From Flavobacteriales bacterium UBA2104 (GTDB lineage: Bacteria; Bacteroidota; Bacteroidia; Flavobacteriales_D; Crocinitomicaceae), in NCBI GenBank assembly GCA_002331485.1, contig DCYS01000040.1:1-64000 (forward strand): a stretch of DNA of 64,000 nt, written 5' to 3'. The position numbers and the translations under genes were made by a program. Each line of letters opens with the position of its first letter. Positions within the stretch are counted from its first letter, which is position 1. The notes beneath the pieces were generated by a model. It saw nothing but the letters and a program-made list of their open reading frames with translations, searched no databases and had not been told where the DNA came from. Positions 25,202-34,521 of this stretch are shown here, one piece after another.

Positions 25202-27346
25202 TTATTTTAATTCTTTATCCTTAGACTCTATGACCTTAACATCGCTCGAATCATAATCTTCCTCTCCAGAAACATTTACTTTAACATACTGATATGGAAC
25301 ATATTTGTCGATGTTTTTGAACGACATATATTCGTATGATGGACCGTTTACTCCAACCTTGTTTGTTTTAACAGTAACTTTTCCTTTGAGCTTCTCATTA
25401 TTAGAGAAATACTCCTCTAACATTTCAACCATGTTGTCAGCACGTTTCTGAGCAAGAGTCATGTTGTTTTTGAAAGTTCTTGTAGGAACTTTCGAAGCTG
25501 ATGCATCGACAGTGATCTCGAATGATGTCCTTCCATTCTCAGCTTGTTCTTCCATTTCATCCAGTAAAGTTTTCAAGCTTCCAGCGTCTGTACTTAATTT
25601 GTTATTGTTATATCCAAAGTAATGCTCAAGTTTTATAGGGTTATAAGCATACTCCACTTCAGTAATTGTATCGTTTGGATCAACCACAGACATTGTAGGA
25701 ACATCTAACAATATTGTTTTAGCGATCTCTTCAAATCCTTTCTCACAACCTGTTTTGAATTTTTCTTTGTGGAATTCAGATTCTCCATCATTGTGATGGA
25801 ATACCATCTCATATTCTCTACATGGCTGGAGACTTGCAAAGAATCCTCCATCATTAACTCTTGGTCTTATTGTTCTTATAGACTCATCGCCGCAATTAAT
25901 ACATGTAAGTGTAAATGCAACATCCTCTGGAACCTTTTCTCCGGTAGTTGTAATAACCTTTCCGGTAAGTATCGCTACATTGTCAAGACCTAGATAGTCA
26001 TTTTGAATTTCGTAAATATCTTTTTCGCCATTACCGTTCGCACGGAATGAACTTAAATAACCTGTCAGTCCATCTGCAGTAGTTGTATAATAGATGTCAT
26101 CACCCATGGAGTTCAATGGAACACCTAGGTTAATAGGGTCTGACCAACTTTGATCTTCTCCCATTACTGATACAAAAACATCGAATCCACCCATACTTTT
26201 TTCTCCGTTGTGAGAAAAGTATAACGTTTTATTATCTACTGATATAAACGGAGAATCTTCATCATGTTTGGTATTGATAGTAGGTCCCAGGTTTTGAGGT
26301 GCACTCCACTTACCATTAGGTAACTTAACTAATCTGTAAATGTCACGGCCACCAAAACCACCTTCTCGATCAGAAGAGAAGTATTTATACTTTCCATCTG
26401 GACTAACCGTTAAATGAGGTTCCCAGGCATCTGTATTTACACCTTCAGTTTCTAGAGACTTTAATTTCTTAAACTCACTATCTTCAAATTCTGAATAGAA
26501 AATATCTCCATTCCCTTCATCATCTTTATAGACATAGATGGAGCGTTCATCCGTACTTACAGCAACAGTTGCTTCATTTCTTTCAGGAAGACAAAGATCT
26601 AACATCTCAGGCTCTTTCCAGCTGTCCTGATCTTCTCTGTAAGCCACATAAACATCTTCTAAGTACTGATTGTTGTATGGTTCTTTGATATCAGCATTTG
26701 AGCTATCCTTTCTAATTCTCCTTGAAGTAAAATAAAGAGCTCCACCATCTAGTGAGACGATCGGAGCATAATCTGGAGCTGATGAATTGATGTTTTCACC
26801 CAAATTGATGATCTTGTAATCCTTTGGGTTTTTAAGAAACTCCTCAGCAATATCACATTGAACGAGCATTAGTTCTGCTTTATCAACTATGTCAGAACCT
26901 TTTGGAGGGTTATCAAGAAATTTAGAATAGTTAGATCTTGCTTTTTCTATATCTGCTTGTAAGTGATAACATCTACCCATGTAATAATAAGTTTCGACTG
27001 GAGCATCGTCCTCATTTGGGGAGAACATATCGTAAACTTTTGAGATATTCGGTTCCGCTTTTTTGAAGAACGGGATAGCCTTAGTGTAATCTGCACCAAT
27101 ATGAAAAAGTGCGTATCCTTTTCGGTAATTGTAGTTTGAGTTTTCAGGTTCATCCTCGAGCAATTCATCAATGATCATAATGGATTGATAGTAATATCCA
27201 TCCATCAACATCAGGGTGTTCTTTTGAATCATTTCACGTGGTGTAGCGGTTTCAATAAAACGCTCAACCTGTTCGTCGGTCATTTGAGAAAAAACAAAAA
27301 CCGGTGCACAAAAAACTAAAAAGAATAGTAGACGTAAATTTTTCAT
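25202..27346 (-). CDS. PD40/OmpA-family envelope protein, paralogue lacking the SPOR domain
   Basis: A 714-residue protein with the same layout as its downstream neighbour: signal peptide (about 1-20), TPR-like region starting with TDEQVERFIETATPREMIQKNTL, propeller repeats (LYFTSRRIRKDS, YFSSDREGGFGGRDIYRL), a beta domain, and an OmpA-like domain (LAQKRADNMVEML). It ends at about the point where the neighbour adds its SPOR domain. The strong identity in motif after motif shows a tandem duplication. It lies 72 bases upstream of the other copy. Which copy carries the ancestral role cannot be judged here. Confidence 0.85.
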   Translation of the reverse strand: MKNLRLLFFLVFCAPVFVFSQMTDEQVERFIETATPREMIQKNTLMLMDGYYYQSIMIIDELLEDEPENSNYNYRKGYALFHIGADYTKAIPFFKKAEPNISKVYDMFSPNEDDAPVETYYYMGRCYHLQADIEKARSNYSKFLDNPPKGSDIVDKAELMLVQCDIAEEFLKNPKDYKIINLGENINSSAPDYAPIVSLDGGALYFTSRRIRKDSSNADIKEPYNNQYLEDVYVAYREDQDSWKEPEMLDLCLPERNEATVAVSTDERSIYVYKDDEGNGDIFYSEFEDSEFKKLKSLETEGVNTDAWEPHLTVSPDGKYKYFSSDREGGFGGRDIYRLVKLPNGKWSAPQNLGPTINTKHDEDSPFISVDNKTLYFSHNGEKSMGGFDVFVSVMGEDQSWSDPINLGVPLNSMGDDIYYTTTADGLTGYLSSFRANGNGEKDIYEIQNDYLGLDNVAILTGKVITTTGEKVPEDVAFTLTCINCGDESIRTIRPRVNDGGFFASLQPCREYEMVFHHNDGESEFHKEKFKTGCEKGFEEIAKTILLDVPTMSVVDPNDTITEVEYAYNPIKLEHYFGYNNNKLSTDAGSLKTLLDEMEEQAENGRTSFEITVDASASKVPTRTFKNNMTLAQKRADNMVEMLEEYFSNNEKLKGKVTVKTNKVGVNGPSYEYMSFKNIDKYVPYQYVKVNVSGEEDYDSSDVKVIESKDKELK

Positions 27347-27358
27347 GCCCTAAAAATA

Positions 27359-27394
27359 AATAATCTCGCTTAATATTCATTAAACGAGATTATT
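27359..27394 (-). terminator. Terminator after the 2-oxoacid dehydrogenase E2 gene
   Basis: A 10-bp stem (27359-27368 with 27385-27394) around a 16-base loop, followed on the minus strand by a T-rich tract. It lies 21 bases past the stop of the E2 gene. Confidence 0.6.
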
Positions 27395-27414
27395 AAGTTT
27401 GAAAAAAAGAGTTC

Positions 27415-28761
27415 TTACAACTCTGTTTCTGGATCGAATGCTTCTAGGTATTCTGCAACACGCTTAACAAACATGCCTCCTAGAGCACCATCTACAACTC
27501 TGTGATCGTAAGAATGTGATAAGAACATTTTGTATCGTATTCCAATAAAATCCCCTTCTGCTGTTTCAATTACAGCTGGTACTTTACGGATTGCACCCGT
27601 AGCCATAATTGCTACCTGAGGTTGATTAATGATCGGAGTACCCATAACATTTCCGAATGTTCCTACATTCGTTAACGTGTATGTACCCCCTTGAATATCA
27701 TCAGAAGTTAATTTATTTTCTCTAGCGTTATTTGCAAGCTCATTAACTTTCTTTGCAAGACCAAATAAATTCAATCTATCTGCTTGTTTAATCACAGGAA
27801 CGATAAGGTTTCCTGATGGAAGAGCTGCAGCCATTCCAATGTTAATATCTTTTCTCTGGATGATCTTGTCACCATCAACACTAACATTTATTCTAGGGAA
27901 ATCTTTAATTGCTTTCGCTACTGCCTGAACAAATACTGGAGTAAACGTAAAGTTTTCACCTTCTTTTTTCTTAAAGTCTCCTTTGATCTTGTTTCTCCAG
28001 TTCCATATGTTAGTCACATCAGCCTCTACGAATGAAGTTACATGAGGAGAAGTTCTTTTTGACATAACCATGTGCTCTGAGATCATCTTTCTCATTCTAT
28101 CCATCTCAACGATCTCATCACCAGGCATGGAAGGAACATTTGCAGCTTTTGGAGCAGCCTCTTTTGCAGGTTGAGCGGCAGAAGACTCTTGAACCTTCTG
28201 TTGTCCATTTTGAGGTTGAGCAGCTGGTTGAGCAGCTGGTTTTCCATTTGTTCTGCCATCAAGATAAGAAAGCACATCTTTCTTGGTAACTCGACCATTT
28301 TGACCAGAGCCATCTATAGATTCTAATTCATCCATAGAGATGTTTTCCTTCTCAGCTATACTTCTTACGAGTGGAGAGTAGAATTTTCCACTTGGACCGT
28401 TTTTGTCCAGGTCAATGCCACCATTGCTGGTAGTTTCTACCGCCTCATTAACTGTTTCCTGAACAGCCTCAACTTGAGGGGTAGCCGCTTCAGTAGAAGT
28501 CTCCTCAGCAGGTGCATCTCCATCAGTAGAAATGATTGCGATTACATCTCCAACTTGTGCAACTTCATCAACGTCAAAAAGTATTTTCGAAACAGTTCCA
28601 CCAACTTCTGATGGTAATTCGTTGTCAACTTTATCAGTTGCAACTTCTACCAGAGGTTCGTCCATTTCAATTGTATCACCAACACCTTTCAACCAGTTTG
28701 TAATGGTAGCTTCGGTAACGCTTTCCCCCATTTTAGGGAGACGAATTTCTACTTGTGACAT
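27415..28761 (-). CDS. Dihydrolipoamide acyltransferase (2-oxoacid dehydrogenase E2 component)
   Basis: A 448-residue E2 subunit, which moves acyl groups on lipoate to CoA inside a 2-oxoacid dehydrogenase complex. The single lipoyl domain (1-78) has the attachment lysine Lys44 in VATDKVDNELPSE. After a flexible segment comes the E1/E3-binding domain (about 128-168, FYSPLVRSIAEKENIS to GRVTKKDVLSYL). An Ala/Pro/Gln linker (about 175-210) follows, then the catalytic core with His420 and Asp424 in SHSYDHRVVDG. The lipoyl sequence is of the branched-chain or 2-oxoglutarate kind rather than pyruvate. The E1 and E3 genes are not adjacent, so the exact complex is open. Confidence 0.92.
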   Translation of the reverse strand: MSQVEIRLPKMGESVTEATITNWLKGVGDTIEMDEPLVEVATDKVDNELPSEVGGTVSKILFDVDEVAQVGDVIAIISTDGDAPAEETSTEAATPQVEAVQETVNEAVETTSNGGIDLDKNGPSGKFYSPLVRSIAEKENISMDELESIDGSGQNGRVTKKDVLSYLDGRTNGKPAAQPAAQPQNGQQKVQESSAAQPAKEAAPKAANVPSMPGDEIVEMDRMRKMISEHMVMSKRTSPHVTSFVEADVTNIWNWRNKIKGDFKKKEGENFTFTPVFVQAVAKAIKDFPRINVSVDGDKIIQRKDINIGMAAALPSGNLIVPVIKQADRLNLFGLAKKVNELANNARENKLTSDDIQGGTYTLTNVGTFGNVMGTPIINQPQVAIMATGAIRKVPAVIETAEGDFIGIRYKMFLSHSYDHRVVDGALGGMFVKRVAEYLEAFDPETEL

Positions 28762-28800
28762 ATATTAATATTATCGGATTATGTTCTTTTAAAAGCACCA

Positions 28801-28830
28801 CAAAAATAACGGAAAATTCGGTTTTGACAA
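28801..28830 (-). promoter_or_regulatory. Predicted promoter of the E2 gene
   Basis: Minus strand: TTG (complement of 28828-28830), 19 bases, TATTTTTG (complement of 28801-28808). Both elements match the Bacteroidota consensus. The leader is about 35 bases. Confidence 0.55.
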
Positions 28831-28844
28831 GTGTTTAGTGCGCT

Positions 28845-30800
28845 TTATCGATCTAATTTCTGCCAATTTCTGAGTAAAATCTGAAGATCTGTCAACACCG
28901 AGTAGTCCCTGGCATAGATCAAGTTCAGCTTTGCTTTTAGAGCGGGGTTTTCATCCTTGTGAATATGCTCAACAGGAGTTAATATGCCATCTCGTATTTG
29001 AGGTAAATTCTTTTCATACTCATCAGCATTGAATGAGTACCCCACGAAAGATCGCTTCCCAATTAAAACATTCCACATATTTTTAAAGTACCTCGCTTTT
29101 TTCGACACACCCCAAATCAGAATAGGGGAGAGAATGATCAAAATAAATGACATGAATAGGTCAAAAGCCCTCTTATTCCGTTTGTTAGTTGATGTTGAGA
29201 TCTTATCAATTTCCATTACATAGAGATCCCCTGCAGAATCAATAGAATTACTACCGATAAGATACATGCTTTCAGGCTGCGCAATTTTAAATTCGATCTG
29301 TTTAGAGGCCATTTTTGACATCCATTCAATGATCATTTCAGCAGTTGTATTTTTTGCGCAAAATATGACTTCATCTACTTTGTGAATATGAACGATCTGG
29401 TCAAGTTGAGATAATACACCAGTATCTCCTTCTTCTTTAGTCTCCCCAGGAGAAACACTAAGAATCAGGTTGACCTTTTGAGTCGTATTTTTCAGAATTT
29501 GTTTCACTCTATTCACTTCACTTGATTCTCCTATGATCGCAAAATTCTTTGATTTTATGCCACTAAGATCAAATCGTTGTTTGAACGTTAAATGTAGAAT
29601 CAATCTAGAAAGTATATAGTAAATAATTACCCATGCTGCTCCGAGCAGAATATACAATCTTGAGAATTGAACGGACTTAGGAAGAAGGGCATAAACGATC
29701 AATATGATCCCGGTACCGATCATCCCTCCTTTCACGAAACTCTTTAATTTGATCGGGAAGTCATATCCACCAGAAAATAAAGTACTGAAAAGCCATGTTA
29801 ACGAGTATCCTGGAATTGCATACCAAATAACCTCCTGAGGGAATTCGATGTGCTCATGTTCCCACAGTTTGGTCATCGCAAATAATCCAAATATCATGAA
29901 CGATAAGTCCACTAGGGGTAAAGCAATACGTTTTATAAATCTATTCATCAAAGCAAGACCAGCTCTGAAATATATGGCCATGTTGATAAAGAAAGAGAAA
30001 AGCTTCGCGTTCTTTTGACTGAAATGTTTCTCAGCGAAAATGACCATAGCTCTGTAAAAAACAAAAACATAGTTTATGCTACTCTTTTTCGTGCTTTCAC
30101 CTTTGTAATGGATGATCTGCGTTCCTGGAAAATAATAATTTTTATATCCTCCTTTAACTATTCTATAGGAAAGATCAATATCCTCACCGTACATGAAAAA
30201 AGCTTCGTCCAAAAGACCTACTTTTTCTAATGCATCTTTTCTCATGAACATGTACGCTCCACTGAGAATCTCTATCTCATTCGTTTCGTGTTCATCGAGA
30301 TACCCTAAATGATATTTTCCGAAAGTTTTACTTTTCGGAAAAAGCCTGGAAAGTCCAAATATTTTATAGAAAGCAACGGAAGGCGTTGGTAGTCCCCTTT
30401 TACTCTCTGGAAGAAAGTTCCCTTTCCCATCTATCATCCGAACGCCTAATCCACCACCTTCAGGATGTTCATCCATGAATTTAATGCATTTTGCAAAAGT
30501 ATCCTCTTCTACAACTGTATCGGGATTTAGAAGTAAAATGTACTTCCCTTTAGACTTGCGCATTGCCTGATTATTGGCTTTCGAGAATCCAACGTTTCCT
30601 TTGTTTGCGATCAAATTAACATCGGGGAACTTCTCCTTTACCATCGACACAGAGCCATCAATGGAATTGTTATCCACAACAAATACTTCACCGTCAATAC
30701 CTTTTAAAGCGTCTTGAACTGAATTTAGACATTGTTCCAGAAAATACTCGACATTATAATTGACGATTACGACGGACAGTATTTTTTCTGTTGGTTTCAA
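28845..30800 (-). CDS. Fusion of GT2 glycosyltransferase with a truncated phosphoglycosyltransferase-like membrane part
   Basis: A 651-residue protein. Residues 6-250 are a family 2 glycosyltransferase: SVVIVNYNVEYFLEQCLNS, NPDT at 92-95 and GEDIDLSYR at 205-213. Then come several membrane helices (about 262-400), a Rossmann-like segment (about 416-535, NFAIIGESSEVNRVKQIL) as in WbaP/WcaJ-type proteins, and a helix plus end piece (about 541-651). The end piece matches the beginning (NKRAFDLFMSFILIILSPI) and end (FKNMWNVLIGKRSFVGY) of the sugar-phosphate transferase domain but lacks its catalytic middle. A polysaccharide or glycolipid role at the inner membrane is likely. The start is 1 base after the lipoprotein stop. 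Confidence 0.83.
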   Translation of the reverse strand: MKPTEKILSVVIVNYNVEYFLEQCLNSVQDALKGIDGEVFVVDNNSIDGSVSMVKEKFPDVNLIANKGNVGFSKANNQAMRKSKGKYILLLNPDTVVEEDTFAKCIKFMDEHPEGGGLGVRMIDGKGNFLPESKRGLPTPSVAFYKIFGLSRLFPKSKTFGKYHLGYLDEHETNEIEILSGAYMFMRKDALEKVGLLDEAFFMYGEDIDLSYRIVKGGYKNYYFPGTQIIHYKGESTKKSSINYVFVFYRAMVIFAEKHFSQKNAKLFSFFINMAIYFRAGLALMNRFIKRIALPLVDLSFMIFGLFAMTKLWEHEHIEFPQEVIWYAIPGYSLTWLFSTLFSGGYDFPIKLKSFVKGGMIGTGIILIVYALLPKSVQFSRLYILLGAAWVIIYYILSRLILHLTFKQRFDLSGIKSKNFAIIGESSEVNRVKQILKNTTQKVNLILSVSPGETKEEGDTGVLSQLDQIVHIHKVDEVIFCAKNTTAEMIIEWMSKMASKQIEFKIAQPESMYLIGSNSIDSAGDLYVMEIDKISTSTNKRNKRAFDLFMSFILIILSPILIWGVSKKARYFKNMWNVLIGKRSFVGYSFNADEYEKNLPQIRDGILTPVEHIHKDENPALKAKLNLIYARDYSVLTDLQILLRNWQKLDR

Positions 30801-30801
30801 T

Positions 30802-31320
30802 TTACTTTACAAGTTTCGCATCAACAAAGAAGTTGGTGTATATGTCAACGTCGATTTCGTTAGTGATAATCTCATCAGTGACAGTTTCAAGACGAATGGT
30901 AAACTTGTCTGCCTTGACATAGGCTTGTAGGTCCTCATTGGTTTCGTCACAATCAAGGACGTCTCCAATAGAATTTTGAATGTCATATTTGTAAGCAATG
31001 ATCTTTTCAGGTAATCCATCCGAAGATATATAAACACTCATGTCTTTTAAAAATGAAAAATCTTCCCCTTGAGGTGATGTAATGCTTATTCGAAGATCTT
31101 CCAATGTGATCTTTTCGATCTTGTCTTTTCTTGTGTCATTTACTTCGAATTCATAACTCGAATTAGTCGTTTGTTCGGGTGTGTAAACATCGAAAGGAAC
31201 ATCTATGGGAGAAGAAGATGGTATACTGGCTTGAGCAGTATAATCGATAAAAAACTGCGTGAATTTTGTCTTACATCCAGCAAAAGCTAGAATAAGTAAA
31301 AAGCATATTAAGTATTTCAT
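30802..31320 (-). CDS. Lipoprotein of unknown function
   Basis: 172 residues with a lipoprotein signal (lipobox AFAGC, Cys16). The rest is beta-rich with many Asp, Glu, Thr and Ser and no recognisable domain: an IPSSSPIDVPFDVYTPEQTT opening and an end rich in alternating hydrophobics (NEIDVDIYTNFFVDAKL). ATG at 31320 is chosen over an in-frame ATG at 31341, because the later start gives the classic lipoprotein signal. It lies in an operon: RidA ends 7 bases before, and the glycosyltransferase fusion starts 1 base after. A link to surface polysaccharide is possible by position only. Confidence 0.7.
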   Translation of the reverse strand: MKYLICFLLILAFAGCKTKFTQFFIDYTAQASIPSSSPIDVPFDVYTPEQTTNSSYEFEVNDTRKDKIEKITLEDLRISITSPQGEDFSFLKDMSVYISSDGLPEKIIAYKYDIQNSIGDVLDCDETNEDLQAYVKADKFTIRLETVTDEIITNEIDVDIYTNFFVDAKLVK

Positions 31321-31327
31321 ATTATGA

Positions 31328-31705
31328 TTAACGTTGAGCAATACAAGATATTTCCACAGGAGCGTCCAAAGGAAGTTTTTTGACCTCTACTGTCTCTCTC
31401 GCAGGAGGCTCATCCTGAAAATATGTTTCGTAGATGCGATTAACCTCTGTGAAATTGTCCAGGTTTTTGAGAAAGATCGAACACTTTACCACATCCTCCA
31501 TACTGAAACCAGCAGTTTGTACGAGTGACTCAATATTTCTCATGACTTGTTCAGTTGCTGTTTGAATATTGTCAAACAACTTTTCTCCAGTAAAAGGATC
31601 CAGTGGAATTTGTCCACTGACATAAAGCGTATCATTTTTTACTACTGCCTGACTGTATGGACCGAGTGGGGCTGGTGCATTTGGTATTTTTATAATCTTT
31701 TTCAT
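31328..31705 (-). CDS. RidA family protein (enamine/imine deaminase)
   Basis: A 125-residue protein of the Rid/YjgF/UK114 family, which hydrolyses reactive 2-aminoacrylate and related imines to 2-oxoacids. It shows APAPLGPYSQAV at the N-terminus, LYVSGQIPLDP, and the family's conserved Arg103 in PARETVEV, which contacts the substrate carboxylate. ATG at 31705 is chosen; a longer frame starting 72 bases upstream would add an uncharacteristic tail and run through the divergent promoter. It is first in the RidA-lipoprotein-glycosyltransferase unit and divergent from the PabA/TrpG-like gene. Confidence 0.92.
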   Translation of the reverse strand: MKKIIKIPNAPAPLGPYSQAVVKNDTLYVSGQIPLDPFTGEKLFDNIQTATEQVMRNIESLVQTAGFSMEDVVKCSIFLKNLDNFTEVNRIYETYFQDEPPARETVEVKKLPLDAPVEISCIAQR

Positions 31706-31713
31706 TTTTCGAT

Positions 31714-31721
31714 TAGCTTTG
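31714..31721 (+). promoter_or_regulatory. -7 box for the PabA/TrpG-like gene
   Basis: TAGCTTTG, a full TAnnTTTG match, with a predicted transcript start near 31728. This lies inside the N-terminal extension of any start before 31728, and so supports TTG at 31755 as the real start. Confidence 0.5.
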
Positions 31722-31754
31722 CACAAGTTTAACAATTTTGATTCACATATTCTC

Positions 31755-32321
31755 TTGAAGGTACTCTTAATCGACAATTACGATTCATTCACATTTAACC
31801 TCTCTCATTACATTGAATCAGATGAGCAGAACAAGGTGGATGTTATTCGAAATGATGAAATAAACATATCTGATCTAAGAAAGTATGACAAGATCGTAAT
31901 TTCTCCGGGTCCTGGATTGCCAGCCGACGCAGGTAGGTTAATGAAGGTGCTTGATCATATTCCACTTGATATGCCAGTTTTAGCAGTGTGTTTAGGAATG
32001 CAGGCATACGCAGAATGGACTCATTTGAAGATCTATAATTTGTCTGAAACAAAACATGGTCTAACTATACAAGTTAAAGTTGATCAGTCGAACATCTTGT
32101 TTAAAGGCTTACCGGAAAACATAAAAGTAGGTTTGTACCACAGTTGGGCAGTTGAGGAAGCTACTTCTGATGAATGGGATTTTACTGCAAAATCGGAAGA
32201 GGGAGTTTTAATGGCAATGTCGCATCGCAAAAGACCTATACATTGTGTTCAGTTCCATCCTGAGTCAGTTTTGACGCCCAGAGGTAGAGAGATCATTGAT
32301 AACTTTATTTCAAGGACATAA
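31755..32321 (+). CDS. Glutamine amidotransferase subunit, anthranilate or aminodeoxychorismate synthase component II
   Basis: A 188-residue class I amidotransferase that supplies ammonia to the chorismate-using partner in tryptophan (TrpG) or folate (PabA) synthesis. VLLIDNYDSFTFNLSHYI is the typical opening. The catalytic Cys lies in LAVCLGMQAY and the His/Glu pair in HCVQFHPESVLTPRG. TTG at 31755 gives the usual N-terminus and fits the -7 box; the frame is also open further upstream. No trp or pab gene is adjacent. A class IV aminotransferase that could be PabC sits at 59.5 kb, so PabA is slightly favoured. Confidence 0.87.
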   Translation: MKVLLIDNYDSFTFNLSHYIESDEQNKVDVIRNDEINISDLRKYDKIVISPGPGLPADAGRLMKVLDHIPLDMPVLAVCLGMQAYAEWTHLKIYNLSETKHGLTIQVKVDQSNILFKGLPENIKVGLYHSWAVEEATSDEWDFTAKSEEGVLMAMSHRKRPIHCVQFHPESVLTPRGREIIDNFISRT

Positions 32322-32322
32322 A

Positions 32323-32353
32323 AAAAGGCAACGAAAATTTTCCGTTGCCTTTT
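32323..32353. terminator. Bidirectional terminator between the PabA/TrpG-like and M16 genes
   Basis: An 11-bp stem (32323-32333 with 32343-32353), extendable inward through one bulge, with A-tract and T-tract flanks that work in both directions. It separates two converging transcripts. Confidence 0.8.
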
Positions 32354-32375
32354 AAAAATAAAAATCTTCTAACCT

Positions 32376-34487
32376 TTATTCAATTGTGAATTTAGACTCA
32401 TCAACTCCTTTGTTGATCTCTATCTCTTTCAATGTAGCGTTCATAGATTGTGAACCAACTAACTGAATAGTTTTATGAGGGAAAAGTACCTTTTTGTGCT
32501 TTTCGAATTCACTGAACGAAGCAGACATTTCCTGAACACCATCATCAGTTGGTTCTATCGATGAAGAATGCTCTTTTAGGAATGTTTCTTTGTTGTAGTA
32601 TGCTTGATTAGTCGTCTCACCTTCTGTGTATTCGATAACGTAGTAATCTTTTCCTTTCAAACTATCTAATCCCAGTAGTTTGAGCTCATCTACATGCTTC
32701 AATAAACCAATTTCAGGGAATAAACCTGCCGTTGCATTCTTATCAGCAATTTCTTCCTTAGTCATCATAGTGGTATCTTTTCCACCTGTTTGGTTCATTG
32801 AGATCGTAACTCCTTTTTCACCGTTAAAGACTTGTTTTTGAACCTCCATTCCTTGAAACTGCATAGTTGTCATTTCCTTATTAGGAGCCATGTAATATGT
32901 TTCCATAGTTAAGGATACAGGAGACCCTGATGGAACAACTTCGATCACTTTTTTTACGCTTTTGATTTTGTCCAATGCCTTTTTGGCTTTACTCAAGTTT
33001 TTAGCACCAGTGATTGCCATTAAATAGTTCTTCATGACTTCTTCTGCAGAAAGATCAGATTTTCTATATTCTTTTTGCTTTGTCTTATTTCCAAAAGCAT
33101 CAAATATCTCGATCTTTCCATCAGCATCGAATTTCTTGATCTTTTCCAGTACATCAGGGTTTCCTACAACAATGATGTTTAAGTTTTCTGGTTTGAAATA
33201 TTTCTTTGCTGTTGCAAGAATATCATCTTTATTCACACTACTCAGTTTTTTGAGATAGGTTTGATAGTAATCTGAAGGAAGATTGTTTCTAAAGATATTT
33301 AGAGCGAAGTTTGCAACCGTTCTTGGTGATTCAAGACTTCTTGCAAAGCTACCGTTCATTGAAGATTTGTTCAATGATAACTCTTCTTCAGAAACCTCCT
33401 CTTTAGTAATTCTATCAAATTCATAAAGAAATTGGGTAATTGCTGAGTCTGTAACTTCATTTCTAAAGCTTCCAGCAGCACTTAACCAGCTTCCTTCACG
33501 ATTTACGTTCATGCGTGAATATGCACCATAAGTATAAGCCTTATCCTCTCTGAGGTTTTGCATCAAACGTGTTCCGAAACCTCCGCCACCAAATAGCTTG
33601 TTTAGAACGCTCAGTTTGATCTGATCTTCATCCCCTGGCTTCATTTTAACAGGGAATGCAATGTTAATTACAGATTGAACAGCACCTGGTTTTTCAACAA
33701 AGATCACTCGATTTCCTTCAGGAACATAACCGTTAGAGTAACTCTTTTCAAATGGAACTGTACCTTCCCAGTTTGAGAAGTGCTCTTCAGCAACAGATTT
33801 AGCTTTCTCTTCATCGATGTCTCCAACAATTACGAGGTAACTTCCTGCTGGAGTAAATTGCTTTTTATAGAAATCAATGACATCTTGTCTTTTGATATTT
33901 TCCAATGTCTTTTCTGTCATAATCTCACCATAAGGATGATCCTTTGGGAAGATCGCTTTTGACATCGCATTGCTTGCCATCGAATTTGGATCTGTTTTCA
34001 CAGAAAGTAAATTTGATTCATATTGTTTTTTGATACGATCAAATTCGTCTTCAGGGAAATTTGCATTTTTCATTACATCTGTCATGATGTCTAGACCTTT
34101 ATCCATATGCTTTGTCAAGCAACTCATATAGATACTTGAACTTGAGGCAAACAGACTTGCTCCGATGAAGTCTTTCTCCTGGTCTAACTCATCTTTTGAC
34201 CGATTACTTGTACCAGAAAGTAAAAGATCTCCTGCCAGTTCAGATAATCCAGCCTTGTTGCCTTCTAGGCGAGGGTCTGAACCCATAACAAGGTTAAACG
34301 ATACTTTTGGAATATCGTGATTCGACGATAGTATCACTTTCATACCATTGTCCAAAGTGAAAACCTGAGGATCGGCAATATTAATTTCTGGAGCTGGTCC
34401 AGGTTCTGGAGCCGTTGATCGATCTACCTGAGCCGAAACTGACGTTGCAGCTAAAGCGATTGTCAATGCTAACGTTATATTTTTCAT
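32376..34487 (-). CDS. M16 family peptidase-like subunit lacking the zinc motif
   Basis: About 703 residues, exported (signal peptide 1-19, ending SVSAQ). The M16 (insulinase/pitrilysin) fold is present twice up to about residue 460. At the place where the active protein has HFFEH this one reads SELAGD, so the zinc ligands are absent. The later part (about 480-703) contains an added beta domain typical of Bacteroidota M16 partners. Two-subunit M16 enzymes consist of one catalytic and one inactive substrate-binding member, and the active one is encoded just upstream. ATG at 34487 gives the best signal peptide; ATG at 34499 is possible. Confidence 0.88.
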   Translation of the reverse strand: MKNITLALTIALAATSVSAQVDRSTAPEPGPAPEINIADPQVFTLDNGMKVILSSNHDIPKVSFNLVMGSDPRLEGNKAGLSELAGDLLLSGTSNRSKDELDQEKDFIGASLFASSSSIYMSCLTKHMDKGLDIMTDVMKNANFPEDEFDRIKKQYESNLLSVKTDPNSMASNAMSKAIFPKDHPYGEIMTEKTLENIKRQDVIDFYKKQFTPAGSYLVIVGDIDEEKAKSVAEEHFSNWEGTVPFEKSYSNGYVPEGNRVIFVEKPGAVQSVINIAFPVKMKPGDEDQIKLSVLNKLFGGGGFGTRLMQNLREDKAYTYGAYSRMNVNREGSWLSAAGSFRNEVTDSAITQFLYEFDRITKEEVSEEELSLNKSSMNGSFARSLESPRTVANFALNIFRNNLPSDYYQTYLKKLSSVNKDDILATAKKYFKPENLNIIVVGNPDVLEKIKKFDADGKIEIFDAFGNKTKQKEYRKSDLSAEEVMKNYLMAITGAKNLSKAKKALDKIKSVKKVIEVVPSGSPVSLTMETYYMAPNKEMTTMQFQGMEVQKQVFNGEKGVTISMNQTGGKDTTMMTKEEIADKNATAGLFPEIGLLKHVDELKLLGLDSLKGKDYYVIEYTEGETTNQAYYNKETFLKEHSSSIEPTDDGVQEMSASFSEFEKHKKVLFPHKTIQLVGSQSMNATLKEIEINKGVDESKFTIE

Positions 34488-34521
34488 ATTCTTAATCATA
34501 ATGCTCTAAATGTTATCAGGT

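Noticed and set aside
31706..31777. N-terminal extension of RidA (start at 31777)
   Set aside because: It adds 24 residues unlike the family and runs over the divergent promoter at 31714-31721; the ATG at 31705 gives the normal N-terminus.
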